From positions 1,054,001-1,118,000 of the forward strand of contig NZ_CP054916.1 of the NCBI RefSeq assembly GCF_013364155.1: a stretch of DNA of 64,000 bases, read 5' to 3'. The position numbers were made by a program, and so were the translations under genes. The notes beneath the pieces are model-generated. The model was not told where the DNA came from. It ran no database searches and saw only the letters and a program-made list of their open reading frames with translations. Each line of letters begins with the position of its first letter. Positions within the stretch are counted from its first letter, which is position 1. Origin of the DNA: Streptomyces sp. NA02950. GTDB lineage: Bacteria; Actinomycetota; Actinomycetes; Streptomycetales; Streptomycetaceae. Below, one piece after another: positions 35,879 through 43,763 of this stretch.

Positions 35879-36804
35879 ACCTCGCGGTAGTACGCCGCCG
35901 CGCCCCGGTGCAGTGGAACGGTGCCGGTGCCGATCGCGTACCGCTCGTCGAGACGGCTGCCGGGCGCGTCCGGTACCGGCAGCCGGTCCCGCCGCTCGAA
36001 GAGCACCGCGGTGACAGCGCGGGCCGTGGTGGTGGCGAGACCGGAGCGGCAGACGAGATAGCTGGGCGTGCCCACGGTGGCGGTCGGGCCGCGCAGTCCG
36101 TAGATCCCGGCGGGGATGGACGCGCTCTCGTAGACGGACCCGTGGCGGCGGCGGAGCGCGGCGGCCAGACCCTCGAGCGGAATCAGCCGCACCGGCCGCC
36201 GCTCGGCGAGCTGGGCGATGGTCCGGGTCGGTGCGCCGCCGGACCAGAAGAACGCGTCCACCTCCGCCGCCGCGAGGGCGTCGGCGGATTCACCGAGCCC
36301 GAGCCGGACGGCGTCGACGGTGCGCACCCCGGCCGTCTCGAGCACCCGCGCGGCGGTCACCGAGGTACCGGATTCGGCGGCGCCGAGGGAGACGGTCCGC
36401 CCGGTGAGGTCGGACGGGCGCCGGATCGACGAATCCGCTGGCACCACCAGATGCAGATAGTTGAGGTACAGCCGGGCGAGCGCGGCGACCGGCACCGGCC
36501 GCCGGAAGGGGCCCCGGCCCGCGGCGGCGTCAGCCGCGCTGTCGGCGAGGGAGAGCGCCATGTCGGCGCGGCCGTCGCCGATCATCCGGAGGTTCTCCAC
36601 ACTCGCCGCTGTGGTGAGTACCCGGACCTGGATCTGCGGATGCGCCCGGTGCACCTCGTCCGCCAGCCGACTGCCGAAGATCGCGTACGGCCCGCCCTGC
36701 GGCCCGGTGGCCAGCCTGACCCGGCCGGGCGGCTCGGCCTCCTCACACCCGACCAGCCCGACCGCCGCAAGCGCCACGAACACCCGGCGAGAAACGGCCT
36801 GCAC
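35869..36804 (-). CDS. TAXI-family (TRAP-associated) solute-binding lipoprotein
   Basis: A 311-residue predicted lipoprotein; the signal peptide ends in GLVGC with Cys20 as lipid anchor. Mature segments ATGPQGGPYAIFGSRLADEV, TAASVENLRMIGDGRADMAL, LYLNYLHLVVP and LTGRTVSLGAAESGT are classic TAXI binding-protein blocks. No TRAP permease is encoded nearby, so it may feed the two-component kinase (as a periplasmic sensor) or an unlinked permease. Convergent with the STAS fragment. Confidence 0.88.
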   Translation of the reverse strand: MQAVSRRVFVALAAVGLVGCEEAEPPGRVRLATGPQGGPYAIFGSRLADEVHRAHPQIQVRVLTTAASVENLRMIGDGRADMALSLADSAADAAAGRGPFRRPVPVAALARLYLNYLHLVVPADSSIRRPSDLTGRTVSLGAAESGTSVTAARVLETAGVRTVDAVRLGLGESADALAAAEVDAFFWSGGAPTRTIAQLAERRPVRLIPLEGLAAALRRRHGSVYESASIPAGIYGLRGPTATVGTPSYLVCRSGLATTTARAVTAVLFERRDRLPVPDAPGSRLDERYAIGTGTVPLHRGAAAYYREVYG

Positions 36805-37112
36805 CCGCCGATGCTAACCCGCACGCCACCGCGCGCCGCACGGGCGGGGACGGGGCGGCCGAGAGGCGCGGGGCACCGGCGCCGGTGGCTACGTGACGGG
36901 CACCGCGCCTGCCAGACCGCGACACCGCCGGGCCCGCGGCCCGTGGCGCCGACGCATGGGCACCGTTCCGCACGGCGGACGCACGCCCGAGCCAGCGCGG
37001 CGGCGCACCACCCGCGTGGTCACGGAACGCGCGGGGCGTGGGACGAGGTCGGGGCGGGCTGCCGTGCGGTGGCCACCGTCAACGGGGTGGGCGGGAGGGC
37101 CCGGGGCCATGC
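36805..37112. other. Non-coding stretch
   Basis: No convincing gene. Contains the promoter of the TAXI gene near 36805 and GC-rich low-complexity sequence. Frames here lack homology and ribosome sites. Confidence 0.6.
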
Positions 37113-37145
37113 GCGGTCCCCGCCCCGTCCGGCGGCGGGGACCGC
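37113..37145 (-). terminator. Hairpin directly after the ATP-binding protein gene
   Basis: A 12-bp perfect stem (GCGGTCCCCGCC, 37113-37124 with 37134-37145) and a 9-nt loop, 2 bp past the stop codon. Confidence 0.75.
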
Positions 37146-37146
37146 T

Positions 37147-37611
37147 TCAGCGGGCGGTGGCGCTCAGCTGGGCCCAGACGACGCGGCCGCCGTCGGCGGC
37201 CGGGCGGTCGCCCCAGGCGTCGGTGAGCGCGCGGACCAGGGCGAGGCCGCGGCCGCACTCGTCCTCCACACCCGCGTCCCGCGGGGTGGGGCCGAGGGGG
37301 CCGCCGCCCTGGTCGGTGACCTCTACGTACAGCGAGCGGCGCTCGTGGGCACGCAGCACGCACAGGATCTGCTCGCTTCCGGTGTGCACCAGCGCGTTGG
37401 TGAACAGCTCCGACATCACGAGCTCGGCGGCGTCGCAGACGTCCTCGCAGAAGCCCCAGACGGGCAGTTGGGAGCGGACCCGGCGGCGGGCGGCGGCGAC
37501 GGAGGCGCCGCGGGCGGGCAGTCGGAAGATCTCCTGGCGAAGGGCGGCGTCATAGCGCTCGGCGCTCACGAGGGGGGCCATCGTCGGGCGTTGACGCAGT
37601 GCCACGGCCAT
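37147..37611 (-). CDS. HATPase_c (GHKL) ATP-binding protein, anti-sigma/regulatory type
   Basis: A 154-residue single-domain GHKL ATPase like those paired with XRE-DUF5753/DUF397 genes in Streptomyces. It has the N box ELVMSELFTNALVHTG, the G1-type VEVTDQGGG and the G2-type GRGLALVRALTDAWG. The ATG at 37609-37611 follows GGAAGG. It is divergent from the XRE-DUF5753 gene with about 210 bp between starts, where shared regulation is likely. A target protein (sigma or anti-sigma) is not evident. Confidence 0.88.
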   Translation of the reverse strand: MAVALRQRPTMAPLVSAERYDAALRQEIFRLPARGASVAAARRRVRSQLPVWGFCEDVCDAAELVMSELFTNALVHTGSEQILCVLRAHERRSLYVEVTDQGGGPLGPTPRDAGVEDECGRGLALVRALTDAWGDRPAADGGRVVWAQLSATAR

Positions 37612-37821
37612 TTGCCTTCCGTCTCGCTGTGGGTGGCTCAGAAGAGCGCAAGTCCGCTTACCGGCCACCCTGTTGGCCCGGACACTATGCCACTATCCAG
37701 GCTGCGAGCATCAGTTGGCAAGAGGCGTTCTGCAAAATGCAGAATAGCTTGAGCACTCTGTTCCACCCACCCCGCACATGGCACACTGACTCTCGACAAG
37801 GACCGTCCGAGGAGGTACGAC

Positions 37822-38679
37822 GTGGGTGAAGCGCGGTCTGCCCCGACCGTCGGGCAGATGGTCCTCGGCATGCGGCTGCGGGACCTTCGCGAGAAGGCCG
37901 GCATCAGTTATGAGGAAGCCGCCAGGGCGCTGCACGTCAACCAGACCACGATCCGCAGGATGGAAAAGGCCGAGGTCGGCCTGAAACTCCCGTACGTCGA
38001 GAAGCTGTTGCAGACCTATGGGGCCGAGCAGGAGGAGGTCGACGCCTTCCTGGCGCTCGCCGAGGACGCCAACAGACCCGGCTGGTGGCATCGATTCCGC
38101 GATGTGCTGCCGGACTGGTTCAGCCTCTATGTGAGCCTGGAGGGCTCGGCCAGCCGTATCCGCGCGTACGAGCCGCACTTCGTGCCCGGTCTGCTCCAGA
38201 CCGAGGCGTACGCGCGTGCGCTGCTGCGCATCGGCTTCCCGAACGCCGGCGAGCGGGAGATCGACCGCCGGGTCGCCCTGCGGATGGAGCGTCAGGAGCT
38301 GCTCACCCGCCCGGACGGCCCGCATCTGTGGGCCGTCATCGACGAGACGGTACTCCGTCTCGGCATCGGCGGGCCGGAGGTGATGCGGGCCCAGATCGAC
38401 CGGCTCATCGAGGCCACCCGGATGCCGAACGTCACCCTTCAGGTCGTGCCGTTCTCCGCGGGCCCGCACCCGGGCATGGGCGGCCCCTTCCAGCTCTTCC
38501 GGTTCCAGATCCCGGAACTGCCGGACATCGTCTACGCCGAGGCCCTGACCGGCGCCGGCTATCTCGACCAACGCGCGGATGTGGCCGCCTACCTGGAGGC
38601 CCTCGACCGTATGGGCACCCAGGCCACACCGGCGCGGCGCACGGAGGGCTTTCTCCGTGACATGCGCAAGGAGCTCTGA
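37822..38679 (+). CDS. XRE helix-turn-helix regulator with DUF5753
   Basis: A 285-residue WhiJ-type regulator. The helix-turn-helix at residues 15-70 (LRDLREKAGISYEEAARAL, QTTIRRMEKAEVGLKLPYV) precedes DUF5753 (LEGSASRIRAYEPHFVPGLL, QTEAYARALLRIG, LQVVPFSAGPHPGMGGPFQL, IVYAEALTGAGYLD). The GTG start follows GGAGG. Paralogues with DUF397 partners control development and antibiotic production in Streptomyces. The DUF397 gene follows after 2 bp, so the two are one operon. Confidence 0.93.
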   Translation: MGEARSAPTVGQMVLGMRLRDLREKAGISYEEAARALHVNQTTIRRMEKAEVGLKLPYVEKLLQTYGAEQEEVDAFLALAEDANRPGWWHRFRDVLPDWFSLYVSLEGSASRIRAYEPHFVPGLLQTEAYARALLRIGFPNAGEREIDRRVALRMERQELLTRPDGPHLWAVIDETVLRLGIGGPEVMRAQIDRLIEATRMPNVTLQVVPFSAGPHPGMGGPFQLFRFQIPELPDIVYAEALTGAGYLDQRADVAAYLEALDRMGTQATPARRTEGFLRDMRKEL

Positions 38680-38681
38680 CT

Positions 38682-38984
38682 GTGGATCACGTCGACAATG
38701 TGTACAACGGCATGCCGGCCAGGCAGCTGGGGGCGGAAGGCTGGCGGAAGCCGTGGAGCGGCCCCAACGGCGGGGCCTGCGTCGAAGCGCTGAAGCTGAA
38801 GGACGGACGAGTGGCGCTGCGCCAGTCGACCGACCCCGACGGGCCCGCCCTGATCTACACCCATCATGAGATCGAGACGTTCATCCGGGGGGCCAAGGCC
38901 GGGGCCGCGGACTTCCTGCTGGGGCGGCCGGAGCAGAACCTGACCTCGCCGAACGGGACCGGCGCGGAACGGAGGGCCGCATGA
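38682..38984 (+). CDS. DUF397 small partner protein
   Basis: A 100-residue DUF397 protein. WRKPWSGPNGGACVEAL, VALRQSTDPDGPALIYTHHE and FIRGAKAGAADFLL follow the family layout. GTG start 2 bp after the XRE gene stop. DUF397 proteins act with, or antagonise, their XRE-DUF5753 neighbour. The last 15 residues abut the methyltransferase remnant. Confidence 0.92.
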   Translation: MDHVDNVYNGMPARQLGAEGWRKPWSGPNGGACVEALKLKDGRVALRQSTDPDGPALIYTHHEIETFIRGAKAGAADFLLGRPEQNLTSPNGTGAERRAA

Positions 38985-39240
38985 CGCCGGTCCACCCGAC
39001 GCACTCCACCCACGACTTCTCCGAGGAGACGTGGCGGAGGTGATCGGCGTGTACGAGGAGAGCGGCATCTCCTTCACGACCCGCTCCCGGAGCGAGGTCG
39101 CGGGCTTCTTCGAGGGTCTGGAGCTCATCGAGCCGGGCCTGTCGGAGCCGCATCACTGGAAGCCCGACCCCGACGAGCGCCCGGAGGACATCCGTAGCGC
39201 GGAGATTTCGATGTGGGCAGGAGTGGCACGCACGCCATGA
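38985..39240 (+). pseudogene. Truncated, frameshifted DUF574-type methyltransferase copy
   Basis: The sequence encodes only the last quarter of a SAM-dependent methyltransferase: STHDFSEETWRR, a -1 shift near 39040, then VIGVYEESGISFTTRSRSEV, FFEGLELIEPGLSEPHHW and ISMWAGVARTP. This aligns with the final 75 residues of the next gene (FFEGLELVAPGVEEPHRW, VSFWAGVARKP). The N-terminal SAM-binding part is deleted. The ATGA overlap with the intact copy is retained. Tandem duplication followed by decay is the simplest reading. Confidence 0.82.
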
Positions 39241-40025
39241 ATATCGACACCACCAAGCCGCATGCGGCGCGGATGTACGACTACTACCTCGGTGGCAAGG
39301 ACCACTACGAGGTCGACGAGCAGGCCGCGGCCCATGTTCTCTCGGTCTATCCGGGGATCAAGACCTGTGCGCGGACCAACCGGGCCTTCATGCACCGGGC
39401 CACGCGCTGGCTCGCGGGCGAGGCGGGGATCCGGCAGTTCCTCGACATCGGCACCGGCATACCCACCGAGCCCAACCTCCACCAGGTCGCGCAGAGCGTC
39501 GCCCCGGACGCCCGGATCGTGTACGCGGACAACGATCCGATCGTGCTGGCGTACGCCCAGGCCCTGCTGCACGGAACGCCGGAGGGCCGCACGGCCTACA
39601 TCCAGGCCGACGTACGCGAACCCGAGCGGATCCTCAAAGCCCCCGAACTGCACGAGACGCTCGACCTGAACCAGCCGCTGGCGCTGTCGTTCAACGCGCT
39701 GTTCCACTTCGTCCCGGACGAGCACCAGCCGTACGAACTGGTCCGGCAGTTCATCGACGCCCTGCCCTCGGGCAGCTATCTGGTGCTCTCGCACTGCACC
39801 CCGGACTTCGACCCGGAGACCTGGAAGAAGGTCGTCGAGATCTATCACCAGGGCGGAATCCCGGCGCAGGTGCGGTCCAAGGGCGAGGTCGAGCGGTTCT
39901 TCGAGGGGCTGGAGCTCGTTGCGCCGGGCGTCGAGGAGCCGCACCGGTGGCAGCCGGACGGTGAGGTGACCGCCCTCAGCAGCGCGGACGTCTCGTTCTG
40001 GGCGGGTGTGGCCCGCAAGCCCTGA
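39237..40025 (+). CDS. SAM-dependent methyltransferase (DUF574 / SAM-MT_22 type)
   Basis: A 262-residue protein. The family signature HAARMYDYYLGGKDHYEVDE opens it, followed by FLDIGTGIPTEPNLHQVAQ (SAM-binding loop), RIVYADNDPIVLAYAQALL and AYIQADVREPERIL. It is often found after XRE-DUF5753 genes. Substrate unknown. Its start overlaps the stop of the truncated copy (ATGA), so its translation may now depend on the remnant or on its own weak site GGAG (39210s). Confidence 0.93.
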   Translation: MNIDTTKPHAARMYDYYLGGKDHYEVDEQAAAHVLSVYPGIKTCARTNRAFMHRATRWLAGEAGIRQFLDIGTGIPTEPNLHQVAQSVAPDARIVYADNDPIVLAYAQALLHGTPEGRTAYIQADVREPERILKAPELHETLDLNQPLALSFNALFHFVPDEHQPYELVRQFIDALPSGSYLVLSHCTPDFDPETWKKVVEIYHQGGIPAQVRSKGEVERFFEGLELVAPGVEEPHRWQPDGEVTALSSADVSFWAGVARKP

Positions 40026-40116
40026 CGCGGGCGGCCGGCGCCGGGCCGTTGCCGCCGTCGCGCGTCCCGCACGGGGGTCAGGACGCCGACCGGCGAAGGC
40101 GGAACGGGGACTCGGG

Positions 40117-40142
40117 GGACAGCGGGACAGCGGGGACAGCGG
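40117..40142 (+). repeat. Short tandem repeat (GGACAGCGG)3
   Basis: Three near-perfect copies of GGACAGCGG in the intergenic gap between the methyltransferase and the MprB-like kinase stop codon. Confidence 0.75.
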
Positions 40143-40163
40143 GGGATCTGAACGGGCACGGGT

Positions 40164-41588
40164 TCAGGGCTTCACGGGACGGTCGCCGACCGTGAAACCC
40201 AGCACCGCACCACCGCCCGGCCGCGACCGGGCGAAGACCGTGCCGCCGTGGGCGAGGGCGATCTCGCGCACAATGGCGAGGCCGAGTCCGGAGCCGGGCA
40301 GACTGCGGGCGCCGGGGGCCCGGTAGAAGCGGTCGAAGACCCGTTCGCGGTCCTCCTCGGCGATACCGGGGCCACGGTCGCGGACTTCCACCCGGCGGCC
40401 GATGACCACCACCTCGACCGGTTCGGTGCCTTCCTCGTCGAACTTGGCGGCGTTCTCCACCAGGTTGGAGATCGCCCGTTGCAGGGCGGCCGGACCGCCC
40501 CCGACCCGGGTGTCGCCTTCCGCCCGTACGGTGATCTCACGGCCGGTCCGGCGGCCGGCGAGGGTCGCGACGGTGGTGGCCACCGCCTCCAGCGACACCC
40601 GCGCCCGCGGCTCGTCGTCCTTCTGACCGGCCGCCAGCTCCACCAGCTCATTGACCAGATCGGTCAGTTCACGGGTCTCCCCCGCCAGATCGGCGAGCAG
40701 GTCCTCGCGCGCGGACGGCGGAAGCTCCTCGAAGCGGCGCAGCAGCGAGACATTGGTGCGCAGCGAGGTGAGCGGAGTGCGCAGTTCGTGTCCGGCGTCC
40801 TGGACCAGCCGCCGCTGATCGTCCTTGGAACGGGCGAGCTGTCCCAGCATGCCGTCGAACGCCCGGCCCAGACGGCCCACTTCGTCCTGTCCGGCGACCG
40901 GTACCGCAACCTCCATCCGGCCCGTCGCCGCGACGCTCTCGGCGACCCGGGTCAGCCGCATCAGACGCCGGGTGATCCGCCCCGCGAGCCACCATCCGGC
41001 GAGTCCGGCGGCCGCGATGACGGCGGCGATGAACAGCGCGGTGCGCTTCTGGAGTTCTTGCAACAGATCCTCGGTGTCGCTGATCTGCTGGGCCACCTGG
41101 ATCGCCCCGGTGCCGTCGCCCACCGCCACGGTGGCCATCCGGTACTGCTCGCCGCCGAGGCCGACGTTGCGCCGCACCACGGCCCCGGCCGTACCGGACG
41201 CGGCGGTCGCCCGGTCCTCGTGGCCGACCGGCAGCGGGGGTTTGCCCGCGTCGTAGACGGTGCCCCGGCCATTGATCACCTGGACGTCCATCCGGCTGAT
41301 CCGGCGCAGATCGCCCCGCAGGTCGTAGGGGACCGGCACCTCGGAGGGATACTCGCTGAGCACCACCTTCTCCCCCCGGACCTCGGTCCGCAGATCGCGG
41401 ACCACGTCGTCGAAGGCGGACTGCTGGTCGACCCGTACCAGACCGGCCGCGGCGTCGTAGCTGAGGCCGCCGACCAGCAGGGTCACCACGGAGGCCACGG
41501 CCGCGAAGGACAGCGCGAAGGTGGTCCGCAGACTGGGCCGCGGACCGCGGAACCGGAAGGGCCGGAAGGGCCGGAAGGGGGGACGCAC
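40164..41588 (-). CDS. Sensor histidine kinase (MprB-like)
   Basis: A 474-residue kinase. An N-terminal basic segment with PFRPFRPFRF repeats leads into membrane helix 1 (TFALSFAAVASVVTLLVGG). An extracytoplasmic domain, helix 2 (ALFIAAVIAAAGLAGWWLAG) and HAMP follow. Next come the phospho-acceptor HELRTPLTSLRTNVSLL (about residue 266), N box NLVENAAKFDEEG, VRDRGPGI and GSGLGLAIVREIALAHGG. The GTG start is 4 bp after the regulator stop. Order and features match the MprAB envelope-stress system of actinobacteria. Confidence 0.92.
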   Translation of the reverse strand: MRPPFRPFRPFRFRGPRPSLRTTFALSFAAVASVVTLLVGGLSYDAAAGLVRVDQQSAFDDVVRDLRTEVRGEKVVLSEYPSEVPVPYDLRGDLRRISRMDVQVINGRGTVYDAGKPPLPVGHEDRATAASGTAGAVVRRNVGLGGEQYRMATVAVGDGTGAIQVAQQISDTEDLLQELQKRTALFIAAVIAAAGLAGWWLAGRITRRLMRLTRVAESVAATGRMEVAVPVAGQDEVGRLGRAFDGMLGQLARSKDDQRRLVQDAGHELRTPLTSLRTNVSLLRRFEELPPSAREDLLADLAGETRELTDLVNELVELAAGQKDDEPRARVSLEAVATTVATLAGRRTGREITVRAEGDTRVGGGPAALQRAISNLVENAAKFDEEGTEPVEVVVIGRRVEVRDRGPGIAEEDRERVFDRFYRAPGARSLPGSGLGLAIVREIALAHGGTVFARSRPGGGAVLGFTVGDRPVKP

Positions 41589-41592
41589 GTTC

Positions 41593-42291
41593 TCACTCCT
41601 CCCGCAGGGTGTAACCGACGCCGCGCACGGTGTGGATGAGCGGCTCGGTGCCCTCCAGGTCGACCTTGCGGCGCAGATAGCCGATGTAGACGGCGAGGTT
41701 CTTCGATCCGGGGCCGAAGTCGTAGCCCCAGATGCGGGCGTAGATGGTGGAGTGGTCCAGGACGATGCCCGCGTTGCGCGCCAGCAACTCCAGCAGGTCG
41801 AACTCGGTGCGGGTCAGCTCCAGTTCCGTACCGCCGCGCCAGGCCCGCCGCGCCGAGGCGTCCAGCCGCAGGTCCGCGACGTCGATCACGCCGTCGATGG
41901 CCGGTTCGCCGGGCTGCGCGGGGACCGGGGCGGCGCGGCGCAGCAGGGCCCGCAGCCGGGCGAAGACCTCCTCGACCTCGAAGGGTTTGGCGACGTAGTC
42001 GTCCGCGCCGGCGTCCAGGCCCGCGATCCGGTCGGCGGTCTCCACCCTCGCGGTGAGCATGAGGATGGGTGTACGGTCCCCCTCGGCGCGCAGCACCCGG
42101 CACACCTGGAGCCCGTCCACCCCCGGCATCATCACGTCCAGCACCACCACGTCCGGATGCTCGCGGTGTGCGGCGGCCAGCGCCTCGATGCCGTCGGAGA
42201 CCGCGGTGACCCGGTATCCCTCCAGGGTCAGGGCCCGCTCCAGGGCATGGCGGATGGCACGGTCGTCCTCGGCGAGCAGCACGGTGTTCAT
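41593..42291 (-). CDS. Response regulator (MprA-like, OmpR family)
   Basis: A 232-residue regulator. The receiver has LLAEDDRAIRHALERAL, phospho-acceptor VVVLDVMMPGVDGLQVCRVL and YVAKPFEVEEVFARL. The winged helix has LTRTEFDLLELLARNAG, WGYDFGPGSKNLAVYIGYLR and HTVRGVGYTLRE. The ATG at 42289-42291 is preferred over an in-frame upstream start. Paired with the kinase gene immediately downstream. Confidence 0.94.
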   Translation of the reverse strand: MNTVLLAEDDRAIRHALERALTLEGYRVTAVSDGIEALAAAHREHPDVVVLDVMMPGVDGLQVCRVLRAEGDRTPILMLTARVETADRIAGLDAGADDYVAKPFEVEEVFARLRALLRRAAPVPAQPGEPAIDGVIDVADLRLDASARRAWRGGTELELTRTEFDLLELLARNAGIVLDHSTIYARIWGYDFGPGSKNLAVYIGYLRRKVDLEGTEPLIHTVRGVGYTLREE

Positions 42292-42469
42292 CACCCCCGA
42301 GTCTGCCAAGAGGCCCCGGGCGCCGGATCCGCCCGCCCCTCCCGGGCAGTGCTTCTTACCCTGCTCTCACCTCGTTCTCGCGACCGGCTTACCGAACCCG
42401 GAGAAGGTGTCGAACACGTTCCGGGGGAAACCCGCCCCGGCGATGCCACCGGCCGGAGAAAATCACCGT

Positions 42470-43723
42470 ATGAAGATCGTATTCCTGCTGCACAACGCCT
42501 ACGGGATCGGCGGAACGATCCGGACCACGCTGAACCTCGCCGCGGCGCTGGCCGATCGCCACGACGTGGAGATCGTCTCGATGAGACGGCACCGCGAGAC
42601 GCCGCGGTTCACCGTGGACCCCCGGGTCCGGCTGATCCCGCTGGTGGACACGCGCCCGGACAGCGCCGATACGCGGGATCCGCGGCTCGGCGAGCCGGCC
42701 CGGGACTTCCCCGTCCACGAGAAGCGCTACAAGCAGTACAGCAGGCTGACCGACGAGCGGGCGGCGGAGTATCTGCGCGGCTGCCGCGCCGATGTGATCG
42801 TGGGCACCCGGCCGGGGGTCAATGTCTATGTCGCCCGCTTCGCCCCGCGCGGCGCGCTGCGCATCGCCCAGGAACATCTGCGGTACGAGGCGCACAGCAA
42901 GCGGCTCCGGGCGGAACTCGCACCGCACTACCGCACGCTCGACGCCGTGGTCACGACGACCGAGGCCGACACCGCGGTCTACCGGAAGCGGATGCCGCTG
43001 CCGGGTACGCGGACCCTGGCGATACCCAACAGCGTCCCGGAACCGGATGTCCCGCCCTCCGAGGGCATCGAGCCGGTGATCGCAGCGGCCGGCCGGCTGG
43101 TCCGTGGCAAGCGCTTCGACCTGCTGATCGACGCCTTCGCCGAGGTCGTGGAGAAGCATCCCGAATGGCGGCTGCGGATCTACGGCGGTGGCGCGGAGAA
43201 GGACCGGCTGCGCGAGCGCATCACCCAGCAGGGGCTGGACGGCAGCGCCGAACTGATGGGGCCGCGCTCCCCGATCGAGGCGGAGTTCGCCAAGGCGTCG
43301 CTGGTCGCGGTGGCCTCGGACGCCGAGTCGTTCGGCATGACGATCGTGGAGGCGATGCGCTGCGGGGTGCCGGTGGTGAGCACCGACTGCCCGCTGGGCC
43401 CGGCCGAGATCATCCAGGACGGGATCACCGGGCGGCTGGTGCCGACCGGGGACAAGCACGCGCTCGCCGGTGCCCTGCTGGAGCTGATCGACGACGCCCC
43501 GGCCCGACGGGCCATGGGGGCCGCGGCCCTGGAGTCCGCGCGGACGTACGACCCGGCGCCGATCGCCTGGCGCTACGAGCAGCTCTTCGAGGAACTGGCC
43601 GCCAGCCGCGGCGCCCGCGCCCGGGCGCGGACCTGGGCCGCGCTGCGGTCCCGCGCCAGGCGGCTGTGGCGGCGCTGCACTGCGGCCCTCCGCCGCCGTC
43701 CCAGGACAGCGGCGGCCGGATGA
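42470..43723 (+). CDS. Glycosyltransferase family 4 (GT-B)
   Basis: A 417-residue cytosolic or membrane-associated glycosyltransferase. The N-terminal KIVFLLHNAYGIGGTIRTTL is an acceptor-side loop. The donor half has AAAGRLVRGKRFDLLIDAFA, LRIYGGGAEKDRLRERI, and the E-x7-E motif in ESFGMTIVEAMRCGVPVVST. The C-terminus (residues about 380-417) is strongly basic (RARARTWAALRSRARRLWRR), consistent with membrane attachment. Likely a teichoic-acid or cell-wall glycan enzyme by family. Monocistronic. Confidence 0.9.
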   Translation: MKIVFLLHNAYGIGGTIRTTLNLAAALADRHDVEIVSMRRHRETPRFTVDPRVRLIPLVDTRPDSADTRDPRLGEPARDFPVHEKRYKQYSRLTDERAAEYLRGCRADVIVGTRPGVNVYVARFAPRGALRIAQEHLRYEAHSKRLRAELAPHYRTLDAVVTTTEADTAVYRKRMPLPGTRTLAIPNSVPEPDVPPSEGIEPVIAAAGRLVRGKRFDLLIDAFAEVVEKHPEWRLRIYGGGAEKDRLRERITQQGLDGSAELMGPRSPIEAEFAKASLVAVASDAESFGMTIVEAMRCGVPVVSTDCPLGPAEIIQDGITGRLVPTGDKHALAGALLELIDDAPARRAMGAAALESARTYDPAPIAWRYEQLFEELAASRGARARARTWAALRSRARRLWRRCTAALRRRPRTAAAG

Positions 43724-43763
43724 GGGGCGCGCCGCCGCGTACCGACGGTGACCCCGGTGGTTG

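Noticed and set aside
36893..37555. Plus-strand frame opposite the ATP-binding gene
   Set aside because: Shadow of the minus-strand GHKL ATPase, which has clear N and G boxes. The 36.8-37.1 kb extension matches nothing.
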